From Viscum album (lineage: Eukaryota > Streptophyta > Magnoliopsida > Santalales > Viscaceae): a stretch of DNA of 64,000 nucleotides. The stretch is from NCBI GenBank assembly GCA_963277665.1, contig OY728166.1:545287219-545351218 (forward strand). Reading direction: 5' to 3'. The position numbers and the translations under genes were made by a program. A model generated the notes under the pieces. It searched no databases, was not told the DNA's origin, and saw only the letters and a program-made list of their open reading frames with translations. This document shows, piece after piece, positions 29,716 through 40,650 of the stretch (the first letter of the stretch is position 1; each line of letters opens with the position of its first letter).

Positions 29716-32700
29716 TTTAAAGACCCGGAAATCATGTGGGATTTTTTTGAATATATGGAAATTTTACAATTTAGTAATTTCTGACGACGCTTGATTCTGA
29801 GGCCCGGTGTGACCAGAATCAATTTTGGATGTTTTTATCATGTACATTCACTAAACGTATGAGAATGATTTTATATCATTTGAACCGGTGCTCAGAATTG
29901 AAATCTGAGGTCACCATTGAACTCACAGTGCTGATATTCGCTTAAGGAGATCTTTACCACAATTGCGTTTTATCGAGAGTGGAAGTTAATTTTGGGGGTT
30001 TTCTAAATAAATTAAATACAATTTTTGCTACATATTTTTAATTTGTGGCGGTTAAATCCTCCAAGGGAAGGTGGGATGTGGGGTCCACCCACACATAACA
30101 TCCCTTAGGAGGATATTATGTGGTGAGGCCCACACGAGCTCAAACCCCCATAACCTCCTTTAACCCTTGGAACATCCAATTTATTGTCGATCCATTACAC
30201 CTTCCCTCATAATGGTGCCAACACACCTAGGAATTAAATAATTCTAATTAATTAATTTGATGTGATTTGAATTCATTTGAATTCTTTTTTATTGCATGGA
30301 AATAATAAAATAATATTGGAGCAATTATTCTATTTTGGCATTGATGATTATATTTGGGAGAGGTTTTGGAGAATTCTTGGAGAGCATTCTTCCCAGGAAG
30401 AACACAAAGAACGCCTCTTCCACCCCTGAAGCACGACGACGCCATATTATTCCTTCTTCATAGTTCTTAAACCAAGGTAGTGAAATGGATGCAACTCCCA
30501 TGAAATCTCCATCGACCTTCATCCGAGTCAAAGGAGAAGACGTCGGCCGCGAACAACGTCACCAAAAATGATTACCCTTCTTCCTTTCGGATGCATGAGC
30601 GTGAGAATTGGGAGTGCGTGATGAATGCAGAAATCGATGAATCGGCATCCGCCTTTTTTTTGAGATCGTCAACGAATGAAAAATACGATGGTGGGGGATT
30701 TGATTATTTTAATATATGAATTATACCCTCGTTCCTTGTTGTCTATTTCGGTCCGATGATCACTTTTTGTTATCACCTAATGCAGAGGGTGCGGGATGAA
30801 CAAACTCAGCATGACGTCCCTCCATTGATTCTTGTTTGGATGACGTCGGAGGCGTAGCCGGAAGAGCGCGATGCCATCACACTGCACTAGAGATGAACCG
30901 TGACCGGGAGGGACATGATAGATGAAAGAGGTGCGGCACCATTGCGCCGCGCTGCGCTAGAGGTAAGGAACCACGGCTAGGTTGGGCCAAGGTAAATGGG
31001 TGCGGCGACGTCGCACCGCACCGGTGAGGATCCATGGATGGAAGGGACACAAAGGATGGAGAAGTGCGGCACCGTCACGCCGCACACTGGAGCCGAAGTA
31101 CGCGGCCAGGTCAGGCCACAACGGTGGAGGTGCGGCACCTTCATACCACGTAGAGGGCAGGAGGACCGCAATGCCATCGCACTACGGGGGCGGCCGGCCG
31201 GGCTGGCCATCGTGGAGCCGAAGCAGCGGGACCACCCGGGTCCCGCAGCTTATGAAATGGTCCAACATGCTGCTTATGTTTGACGAACTGGTGGGGGGGG
31301 TGTAGAACCCCCCTCCTGTGCATGTCCGACGGGGCCGCCATAGTCGGGACGCCCCTCGGCCAGGCTGCCCCTCGGTCGGGCCAACCTCAGGCCCGGTAGC
31401 GCCTTCGGGTTGGGCATCGCCTTTGAGTCGTGCCACCCCTTAGAGCTGGACCGCTCCTTTGGATAGGGCCATCCACTCGGGTCGGGCCGACCACCCGTGT
31501 CGTGTTGCACCCCCGGACCGGGTCAGACCTTAGTTCAGACCAGGTCGGGCCAAGTCGGTCCGAGTGGGTGAGACCGGAATCAGACCCAATATGGCCATTT
31601 ACACCTTTTTCCTGCATCTTGGGCTATGAGTGTCCGATCGAAGAACTATCTATGAAAATGGAATTCTTGGAATGAGAAAATTCTTTTGGAATATCCTACA
31701 TGAGGTTTGGGCACAATTGGAACATGGTCGGTTTGGCTTGAGCCTAAAAACCAACCGGGCCCCTTGAACAGAAATTTCAACAACTCACTGACTGAGCACC
31801 CGATTGACACACATTCTGTCGCCTTGGGCTAATTTTTATGAGATGAAACTACGAGATACATAAAGTCAAGACTTCATGGTATTTGATGTATCAACACTTG
31901 ACTTGAGGAGTGGACCCTCCTGGAATCGAGCGTGCTGTGTTCCGGAACCCTAGGGTTGGCTGCGACTGAGATGACATGATCCTCTATGGGTTCGACAGAG
32001 ATGATACTGTACTAGTATCGTACGTGGGTTCGACAGTGATGAATAATGTACCAGGATCCTATGTAGGTTCGACAGTGATGAATAATGTACCAGGATCCTA
32101 CGTGGGTTCTATAGTGATGACTACTGTACCAGGATCTTATGTGGGTTTGACCGTGATGACTACTATACCAGGATCCTACGTGGGTTTGAAAGTGATGACT
32201 TATTTACCAGGATCCTCCATGGGTTCGACAAAAGTGACTTCTGTACTGTGATCCTATTTCAGTTCGATAGTGAGGACTTTTGTACCATGATCCTATGTGG
32301 GTTTGACAGTGCTGATACTGTTCCAGGATCCTATGTGGGTTCAACAGAGGAGATGATTTAGAGGCTACATCTAATCATTTCTACCCTCATTATGTGTTGT
32401 GTACCTATGTGAGCTGAGTCTTGACTTTCAATAATTATCATCAATGTGATTTACTTTACTTCCTTTGTGGAATTGGTTGTTCTTGGGCTCGAGAGTTGGA
32501 GCCGGACTGTGTTTGGTAAACATAGGTATATGATTGGGAATATACCTAATTAAGGTTGGTTGATACTTCTTGATTGTATCTTACTACTATGGTTTATCCT
32601 TAGTGGATTCTGGGAGACCATCGAGGGTCTCAGGTTCTCCTACCGAGTATTTTTATATTCACCCATGCACAGGCTTCGCCCACACCTTATTGTGTTCTAC

Positions 32701-33114
32701 GCAGACGATGGTTAGCTGTGATTGAGGTTGAGGGTGACAGACAGGAGGCTACACAGAGCTGGACTAGACGGGATGTACCTCAGGTAAGAGTTTTTCGAGT
32801 TCTGTACCAACCCTTTAGGTATGATTTTCCAGTGGATGATCTAGGAGATATTTTCCATTTTTACTTGTACTTGTTCTTGTTGTTCAGTTGGGTTTTCATA
32901 CTGACCCATTTACATTCAGCACTACCTTTGTGTTCAGTTTTTCCTTAGTGTTTTTCTTATAGTTGTGTACTTTGATTGTGTGTGATTTCTTTTTTTAAAG
33001 GAAATGGATTCCTATCTTAGGGATTTACTCCTTTAGTTCTAGTCGCCATCCCCTAGCCTAAGGAAGGCGGGCTTGGGTTATTCATGACACGAGTCTGGGG
33101 GATGGGTCGTCAGA
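29716..33114 (+). mobile_element. 3' LTR of element 2 (3,399 bp)
   Basis: Collinear with the 5' LTR: the GACGCTTGATTCTGAGGCCC block (29781 on), GGCGGTTAAATCCTCCAAGG (30046 on), the GC-rich domain (30780-31610), the 39-bp minisatellite (31974-32350), and the end GATGGGTCGTCAGA. The closing TGACA has changed to TCAGA. The copies differ by many scattered point changes and small indels. Confidence 0.92.
31974..32350 (+). repeat. 39-bp LTR minisatellite, 3' LTR of element 2
   Basis: About ten copies of the same 39-bp unit as in the 5' LTR (AGGATCCTACGTGGGTTCGACAGTGATG...). An open frame at 31976-32251 again shows the 13-residue repeat. Confidence 0.92.
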
Positions 33115-35278
33115 ATATATTACTAGTTTTGAGTTGACTAGATCTTTTTGTAGTTGGATCTTCTAGGGGTTTTAGTTTCAATTACATTTTAGAAATATCT
33201 TTTTGGTTTTTTAGGAACTGGACAACATTTTTTGGGCTGCTTGAGATGTATTGACAGTTTATAAAATATACGATATTATAGTAAAAATTGGTTTTATTTT
33301 GGAAGTAACACTGTGATTGGTGTCCTAATAATTAAGGCCCAAGTCACCATTCATTATTATTTTACCCATGGTTAGATCCATGGTTTTTATAATGGATAAT
33401 TCATGACGATGCCTCCTCAATTCTTATTTTTAGAGGGTTTTAGTGAGTTGATATATTGGTTTCTCTTTTTATTTTTCTTAGAGATAATCAATGGATGCGT
33501 TTTCACATGGAATTAATTATTCCCTATGATCATTTGTGGGGGTATGTGGTTATTTAAGGATACTTTTAATGAGTGATTAGTTGAGGAATTTTCTATAAGG
33601 ATCCTTTTTTGTATATTGACTCTTTAGAGTGTACTAATCTCTTGGAATCTCTAGGATCATTTTTTGAGTGGTGGGGAGGCCCCATACTGACCTTTACCTC
33701 TTGATATTCCAATTAGTATTATTTTTATGATTATCTTTCAGTATTTAAATATTCATGGAATTTTTGAAACCATGGTTTCATTGATACATTCATTCAAATC
33801 GAATTTCACCTTCAATTCTCTCAAATGTCTTCATTTTATCATGTGGACAAAAAGGGTTATTGTGAAAAAACATCAAAAAAACACTTTTTGAACTAATTAA
33901 ATTACTAATATTTTGGTATTTTTAAATCATTATTTTCATATTTGGTCTGTTAATTTCATTAATTTTTTATATATTCATAAAAAATTTATAGTTTGTGCAG
34001 GGTTAGTTTATGTCAATAAGGAACTGTGAACCTCTGTCTACAATTTTTAAATGCAGGTACAGACGATCACCACATTGTTCTCCAAGACATGTATCTAAAT
34101 TATGTGGTTGTATATGTTTTTTCATAATTTCCAACACATTAAGTGTTCTATTTGACTAATCGTGAAATCCAATTCATCTATAGTTTCCACCTTATAAAGA
34201 AGGATAATTTTATATTTTTACCCCCTCTATATTTATTTTAAAATTTATATATCCCCCATAATCACCCCTTATCACATGACATGACTATCCCCCATTCCCA
34301 TCACACATTCCCCTTCAGTTAACTATCTATATGATCAATATATCACTCTCTATTTTTAGGTTTGATCTCCATATCTTATAATGGCTCATCCTCTATCTAC
34401 CCCATCTCCACATTTATCCCCCTCTCATTCACTCTGTAATTATTCCTCATGGTATTCAAAATCCAATGATACTTTTTTTCAAAATTTATTTTCTCTATAG
34501 TTTTCATAGGGTTATTTTTTTAGGTTACCTCTTTCTTTACGGGGTTTTTTACCTTATCATTGAGATTTTAGATAGCAGTTACAAAATATAATATATTCAA
34601 GGTTAGTTTTTCCCAAAAATGAGTCTTTAATTTAAGACATGTAAATTGAATGCCAATTAAATACAAATTTTTGATACCATATGATGATATAATTATTATC
34701 CATAAAATTAATATAGGAAAAAATTTATTTATACTTGGCTCCTAATAAAATGAAATAATGTTTCAATTTTAAAAAATTAATGAAATTTTATTTCACTATA
34801 AAATGTACAACACTTTTTTTGGAAAAATGGTTTGAGTGGGATGTTTGAATTAATTATGTGATTCCAAAATGTGTTTTGTTCTTCAATTATAATTCTATTT
34901 TTTCATTTTTTTAAATTTTAATTTCAAATAAAACATACAATGTGATTTATTAGTAATCAATTCCATTAATGGTTAAATATAAAAATGGAATGATCACAGA
35001 AATTATATTAATGTATTTATGTTTATACACATATACAATAGTGTATATATATGTGGGGTATGTGTGGGTGTGTTGGTGTGTCTGTTGTTGTCAGTAAAAA
35101 TTAACTTTAGACAGTATACATTTTTTCATCTAGACATAGATATATTTGTATGTATATACAATCATAATGATATGGGGAATTATTGAGAATTCAAATTTAA
35201 TAAGAAAAAATTATTTTCAAACTATTTATAAAAGAATTTCATGGATAAAATATAATGGCCTTGATGTTAATATTTACA
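33115..35278. other. AT-rich stretch, no gene
   Basis: No coding signal. A pyrimidine-rich block at 34200-34450 and a TG-rich run at about 35050-35090 stand out. From about 34590 the sequence resembles 19260 onwards. Confidence 0.5.
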
Positions 35279-35874
35279 TTCAACATTGTATTTTATAAAA
35301 TAATATTTTATTTATAAAATATATATTGTTTTAGTATTGAATGATTATGTATATATATATTCCGGTGTTCATACAAAATTTCCATAGGTTTTGATGTCAT
35401 AATGATTTAAGGATGAATGTGTACATTTGAAACTGGAAATGACTTAGTATTTATTGATTAGAGGTACATTCTTATTAAATGTGATGTTTTTTTTGGAATT
35501 TTAATAATATATGGGAACTCGATGAACATAGGATTGATTATTGAGAAATGTATTCTAGGCAAACATCTAATCTATCTCGAAATTGAAGAGAACTAAAAAA
35601 TATATATAAACATATTATAAAATGGATTTAGGTTACCACATTAACATTGGTGTCATTCTATCTATTGTATCTTGTAATGGAATGAATATATATGATTTAT
35701 TCATAGATATTATGAGGATCCCATGATGAAAATTTTGATCAATTTTCAACCAAGTGTTTACCATATTGATTGGTATTTGTTTACTTATATTTGATACAAG
35801 AACGGATGGGCCCGTAAAGGGCTCTCGCTCTCGATCTAGGTTTTCTCTCGCCGCCGCAGGCTCCTCCGCTGCGG

Positions 35875-36726
35875 ATGGCGCGAAGACCCTCCTCGAGCAA
35901 GGTGGGTTGGAGGAAGATTCCTATTGTTGTGGAGTGCGATTCGTGGATTCCCTCTGGCTGTGGAGATGAACTATGGACGTCGGTGGTTTCTGGTTCAGTT
36001 CTGCGGGTGTAAGACCGGTCTCCATCGACGGCATACTCTTTGGAGCGCTCCTGGTTCTGTTCTCGGCAGCTCGCGGTTGTCCCCCAGTGAGTCTCTCAAC
36101 GTTTGAAGTCTGCGATCATGTGTCCGCGGTTTGGGGGTTCCGACTCTTCTCAGGTGAGTTCGGGGGGCTCTGTTGTGTCTGATGTGGTCGATCTAGTCGG
36201 TGGCGGCGAGATCTTTGGTTTCAGGGGATTGCTCGTGGTGTTTTTCGTTCGTGGTTTGTTTCGGTGCTTGGTGAATCCTTTTCTGTCTTTGTCGATCTGG
36301 TTTTGTTTAGTTCGTTTTAGGGTTTTCTTTTCACTAATGGATTGGGTGCTCTGCCCTCTGTATGGCGGTGGTGTTGTGTGGTTTGTGTGGTTCTTCGTGG
36401 TTTTGCGTATGGATGGTTTTCGGCGGGGTTGTGAGGCTGTTGGACCCGTCAAGGTCGACGACGACGGTGTCAGATTCTTTTCCGGCGACCGGTGGGATAC
36501 TGGGCAGGTGACGGCGACGGCGGTCTGGACGACGTCGATGGTGATGCGTTTCTTCTATGGCGATGAGGTCAGAGATAATGCCGGTGTTGGTGCTCCGGCG
36601 ACGACGGTGAGAAGCGTTGATGTCTGTCGTAGTTCCGAGAAGCTTTATGATGATGGTGACTGGTGGATTTTTTCGACGTCGGCCGGATTTGCGGTGGGTG
36701 AGCGTTTTCCACGCTACGTGGTTTGA
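35875..36726 (+). pseudogene. Possible broken ORF of the retroposon, unrecognised
   Basis: From an ATG at 35875, 45 codons read MARRPSSSKVGWRKIPIVV and on to a TAA near 36012. A further open stretch of 207 codons runs from 36103 to 36726 in another frame; it is rich in Val, Gly and Trp/Phe and shows no domain I know. The minus strand is also open over 36334-36999, which points to GC composition as the cause. I cannot name a protein. If it is a LINE 5' region, the first ORF could be a remnant of ORF1; this is a guess. Confidence 0.25.
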
Positions 36727-36951
36727 GGCGGCTCGTGGATCAAGTCTAAATGATGGCGTTTGATGCGCTGACTGGAAAGTGGAAAGTGGGTGAAGTTTGG
36801 GTTTCTTTATTTTTGAAAATTTCTTTTTTTGGTGTAATGGTTTGGTTTGTAATTGACTATGTTTGGTGGGGACTTTTGATTGGGTTTGGGCAAGATGTTT
36901 GCCCTCATCAATCTCCCTATTTACTGCACTTTTTATTTCTTTTAATAAATG

Positions 36952-36972
36952 GTCAGAGGTTATTCCTCTGAC
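36952..36972 (+). other. 3' stem-loop of the retroposon
   Basis: GTCAGAGG, loop TTATT, CCTCTGAC: an 8-bp perfect stem near the 3' end of the insertion. Such hairpins are common at 3' ends of plant L1 elements, where the element RT is thought to recognise its RNA. Confidence 0.7.
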
Positions 36973-37859
36973 TGAACTTTCCTGGTATATTTGATACAAT
37001 ATTCATTTATTTTATATAAAAATATATTATTACCGTAATAATTGTTTTAAATATAAAGGTAATTTTTATTGTTTTATTATCAAACTTCTATAAATTTGAA
37101 CATATGTTAGGAAGAAAATATTCTAAAAATTATCGAATAATGGTTTTTAAAAAGGTGGTTTCCTAATAAATGTGTTGTAATTTAGTAAACATTTTTGAAG
37201 TTGTTGTTTACATTTAATATGAAATAAAATGAAATTTTTTAAGAGCTAGTGATGTAATATATATTTAAATAAAAAATAAGGGAGATATTTTCAATATTAA
37301 ATATCAAATATAAGGATTTTGAATGTTTTGATAATGGGTATTCATGTGATATGGTGGGAGGTGAGAAATTGATCAATTGTTTCTCACACATATATTTCAT
37401 TATGGTTTTAGATTTTGGGATGCTTATTTCTATGATAAGGTATTTTACCATTTTTTCATTTTCATAGTGACTCAGGGAATCAGATGGAGGTTAATTGATT
37501 TTTTTAATTCATTTATAATTATTCCCATATCATGATTTTATGCTTTCCTTTTAATTAATGCTGGTGAATTATATATATTGTTGTATGGAGGAGAGAAAAT
37601 GGTTTTTTAGTATGAGGGAGTTGGAGGATGGCATGTGGGATTTTCATTAATTTATATACATTTTATTCCAATTATTTTTTAATTGGATTTATAAATATTT
37701 TCATATTTTATTTTGGGAATGGTTTACTTACTTAAGGAATTTCCTTGTTAAAATTTACAATGAAATTACACATTAAATTTAATTAGATTCATTTATAAAA
37801 TAGATTCCAAAAATGATGTTTAATAGATTCATTGGACATCGTTTCATCACAAGGTGATA

Positions 37860-40200
37860 GTGAGTTCCCATAGTTGGTATCATGATACAACCTATGTAAT
37901 GTCCTATCCTAACTAACCAATAAACCTGTTTCCATACTAGTCTTCACAAGGCCTCATGAATGCCACCTCATATGTTGGATGCTACATACATGTTGTGAGG
38001 GTGTAATGGTGATATGGTGGAGATACTATACCCGAATTATTCGAGTCACACATCAATATAACATATGAAATCAATAAAAATTAGTGGAATAAATAATAAA
38101 TGAATATGTAGTGGAATATAAATATTATAACTTTGTTAATGTGGCCAACAACAAAAAAATGGTTTGGATGTCCAAATGATGATATATAAAGGAAATCAAG
38201 TTATACACAATATGAAGTATAGTAAAATAATACAAAAATAAATGAAAAGAAAGACAAAGTCTCAAGGGATGTCTCCACAAGAATCTTGAGTACTGTGTCA
38301 GTCACGTGCTCCTAAATCCCTAGTACAATGCACAGAAGAATCAATAAATTTAGTGCCCTGATCCTATAACTATCTATATTTTTTTGGTACCCCAGTGATA
38401 TGGTGGCCCAAACTCAGTGTGAGATATACTCATTAGGCCACGACCAATAGTGAATAAGAATAATACAATTCATTCATATAAAATAAGAAGTGTGTAAGTA
38501 TATCAAAGTAAATTAGTACTGGTGAATAATTAAATAACCACGATTTCTCACATTTCTCAATGATATCTGGCCGACCAAACTTGATTTTACCAATTATCAA
38601 ATTTTCAAAACAATGAGAAACGTGTATCAAGAGATAAGGTATGATAATAAAATATTTCTCATACAACATGTATAATTATATAGACTGAACCCATGTATCA
38701 AATTTGGTTTCGTGGTCCCATACCAATGATATCAAATATAAATTATTATACTTTAATATAAAATTTACTACCAATTTTAAATAAATAGCATCACAGGCTT
38801 ATCTAAGTTGTACCCTAACAAGGAACCCATGTATCACACTAGGATAACTATATATATCACTTATATTGGAGTCCATTCTATAATACCCATGAAAGCCATC
38901 ATAGGTATCACTACCATCGAAGTGTTAGAATATAATTTATGATCCCATAAATGGAATTTCACAGAGGGGGCCATGTCTCAATCATGTCTTGGTATGACCA
39001 TCTCATCAAATAACCTTTTCCTAGGTTTCTCCCCCAGGGAACTGGTATTTCTCGTAAATCATTATGAAGAACGCATTTTGAATCCATCATGTCATACTTG
39101 TATCTCCCCGTGTTTATGAAAACACAAACAATGGATCTTCTCACAAGCACGATGATCCCATCCTTGAAATTTATTGGATGTAGACACAAGTATCAATCAC
39201 GTTATTAATAATTAATTTAATTAATAAATTTAATAATAAAGTGGGACTAGCTATTATGAATTCAATTCAAGAATCAATCACACATGGAAAAAGACCACGA
39301 CCAATTTCTATTTCGTTTTAGAAAAACAAAGGTCCACGTAACATGAAAATGGAATTAAATATGAAATAAATCCTATAAAATAATCCCTAAAAAATATGAA
39401 TTTTAGATCGAAGTCCTAAAACTTCATTGATTAGTTTAATTAAAAAATGTTATAGTATTTAGCCACAAATATCATTTATCTCAAAATAAATTCAATACAA
39501 GAGGCATAACTCAGTTTTCCCAAAATAATCATTTTTGAAATCTATAAAAAATTAAATGATAAATTAATATCTCAAATATTCACATAAAATGATTTCCATG
39601 ATCAATAAGGAAACTAAACATAAGAGAATAATCATTTATAGGATGGTCCTTTCCCTTTTCCAAAGCCTTGGGATCATTAAACCATTTTGTAAAAGATTTA
39701 ACGGGAATTTATAACCCAAGAAAAACACATGGGAGGTGTTCTGGGTATTTTATCATTTAATTATATAGGTTTAAAATATTTATGGGATACAAAGGAGGTG
39801 TCCATGATTATGGTAAATATCCTTTAATTATTAAAAATTTATCATTCTAAGCACAAACATTTGAGTATATAAATTTTGAGTTAAGAAAAACATTCTAAGG
39901 TGACGTGTGGTAAGAGATAGAATTCATAAAAATTGAAACCTTTTATAGTGTAATGAAACATTTAAGTTCATTCTATGGACCACCTACCTTTTACCATGGA
40001 TGACCCACACATGAGATTTAAAATAATAATTTTCTGTGGTTTGAATAAATCCAATGAACCATCCAACATCGTGAATATAGGAAAAAATTGGTCGCACCAG
40101 AATAGGGAAATAGAGGAAGGATGAAACATGAAAGTAAAGGAAGTGGATGAGAGATAATATGGAGATAGTTCAATTTCATCCATTAGTGAGTGAAACAATG
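37860..40200. repeat. Older sub-repeat a in copy 1
   Basis: Resembles 44880-47100 in order and direction, with an offset near 7 kb. Landmarks: GTGTGAGATATACTCA (38420 and 45436), CTGGCCGACCA (38569 and 45583), CCATGATCAAT (about 39597 and 46599), a TATGACCCACACAT-type block (about 40004 and 47004). Similarity is much lower than between the 11.7-kb copies. The matching part of copy 2 is about 49545-51885. Confidence 0.7.
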
Positions 40201-40635
40201 AAAAAAATTATGGAGATATCTTCATCGATATTTTAAAAGGGAGGAGATCACTGTGTGTGGAGGGAGGAGGAGAATGTTGGTAAATAATTGGAGAAGAAAG
40301 AGGGTTTGAAATTTATGATAATTAAGTGTAGAAAATTATTTTCACCTATACAGAACAAGGAATATGGGTTTTCCACGTGGTTGGTGAAATTTCATGCCCA
40401 CAGTGCGGTAAATCACCTCCCATGTAAATTCCTTCATGATTAGGGAGCATAGGTACTCTAACTATGTCAATATCATGAAAATATACATTTCCATGAACAT
40501 ATAGCAAGAAAATGGCCGTGTAACCAACTCTGAAATATTTGAACTAACCATGAATAACTTCCTCAACCATTGGATTAGTGTACATTGTTTTACTTAGGGG
40601 CTTCATGGTTTTATTCAAACCATTCTCCCTTAACA

Positions 40636-40650
40636 GTCCCCCCATATTTT
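40636..40650 (-). promoter_or_regulatory. Possible polypurine tract and LTR start on the minus strand
   Basis: On the minus strand ATATGGGGGGAC is followed by TGTTAAGG, like the tract and LTR start of element 1 (GTGGGGATAA, TGTTAAGA). It sits at the high-coordinate end of sub-repeat a, where the start of a minus-strand 3' LTR would be expected. A second candidate, AGGTGGGGAGAT followed by TGTGGC, lies at about 40857-40870. No RT or primer site could be read, so this stays weak. Confidence 0.25.

Larger units (their letters stand above)
22508..33114 (+). mobile_element. Ty3/gypsy element 2 (Tekay/del-like), full outline, internally deleted
   Basis: 5' LTR 22508-25892, primer site, gag, protease remnant, RNase H, integrase, C-terminal region, polypurine tract, 3' LTR 29716-33114. 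The 5-bp sequence ATATA flanks it at 22503-22507 and 33115-33119, consistent with a target-site duplication, although in AT-rich DNA. The internal domain is only 3.8 kb because about 0.9 kb covering the RT active site is gone. The LTRs differ from each other by roughly a sixth to a fifth in the stretches I compared, so the insertion is old. It belongs with element 1 but to a different subfamily. Confidence 0.92.
35799..36985 (+). mobile_element. LINE-like or other non-LTR retroposon, 1,187 bp, with 13-bp target duplication
   Basis: A GC-rich block in AT-rich DNA, flanked by TATATTTGATACA on both sides (35786-35798 and 36986-36998) and absent from copy 2 of the duplication. A 13-bp duplication suits target-primed reverse transcription. 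The start is GC-rich (CTCTCGCCGCCGC, about 35846). The end has two hairpins, GGGCAA/TTGCCC (about 36887-36903) and GTCAGAGG/CCTCTGAC (36952-36972), the latter just after CTTTTAATAAAT, as at the 3' ends of plant L1 elements. There is no poly-A tail and no room for RT, so it would be a short, non-autonomous or internally deleted copy. A host cDNA insertion is the alternative. Confidence 0.65.

Noticed and set aside
39968..40198. Minus-strand 76-codon ORF also open in copy 2 (51656-51883)
   Set aside because: Low-complexity hydrophobic and Ser/Phe-rich composition from a purine-rich strand, no family motif, explained by recent duplication.
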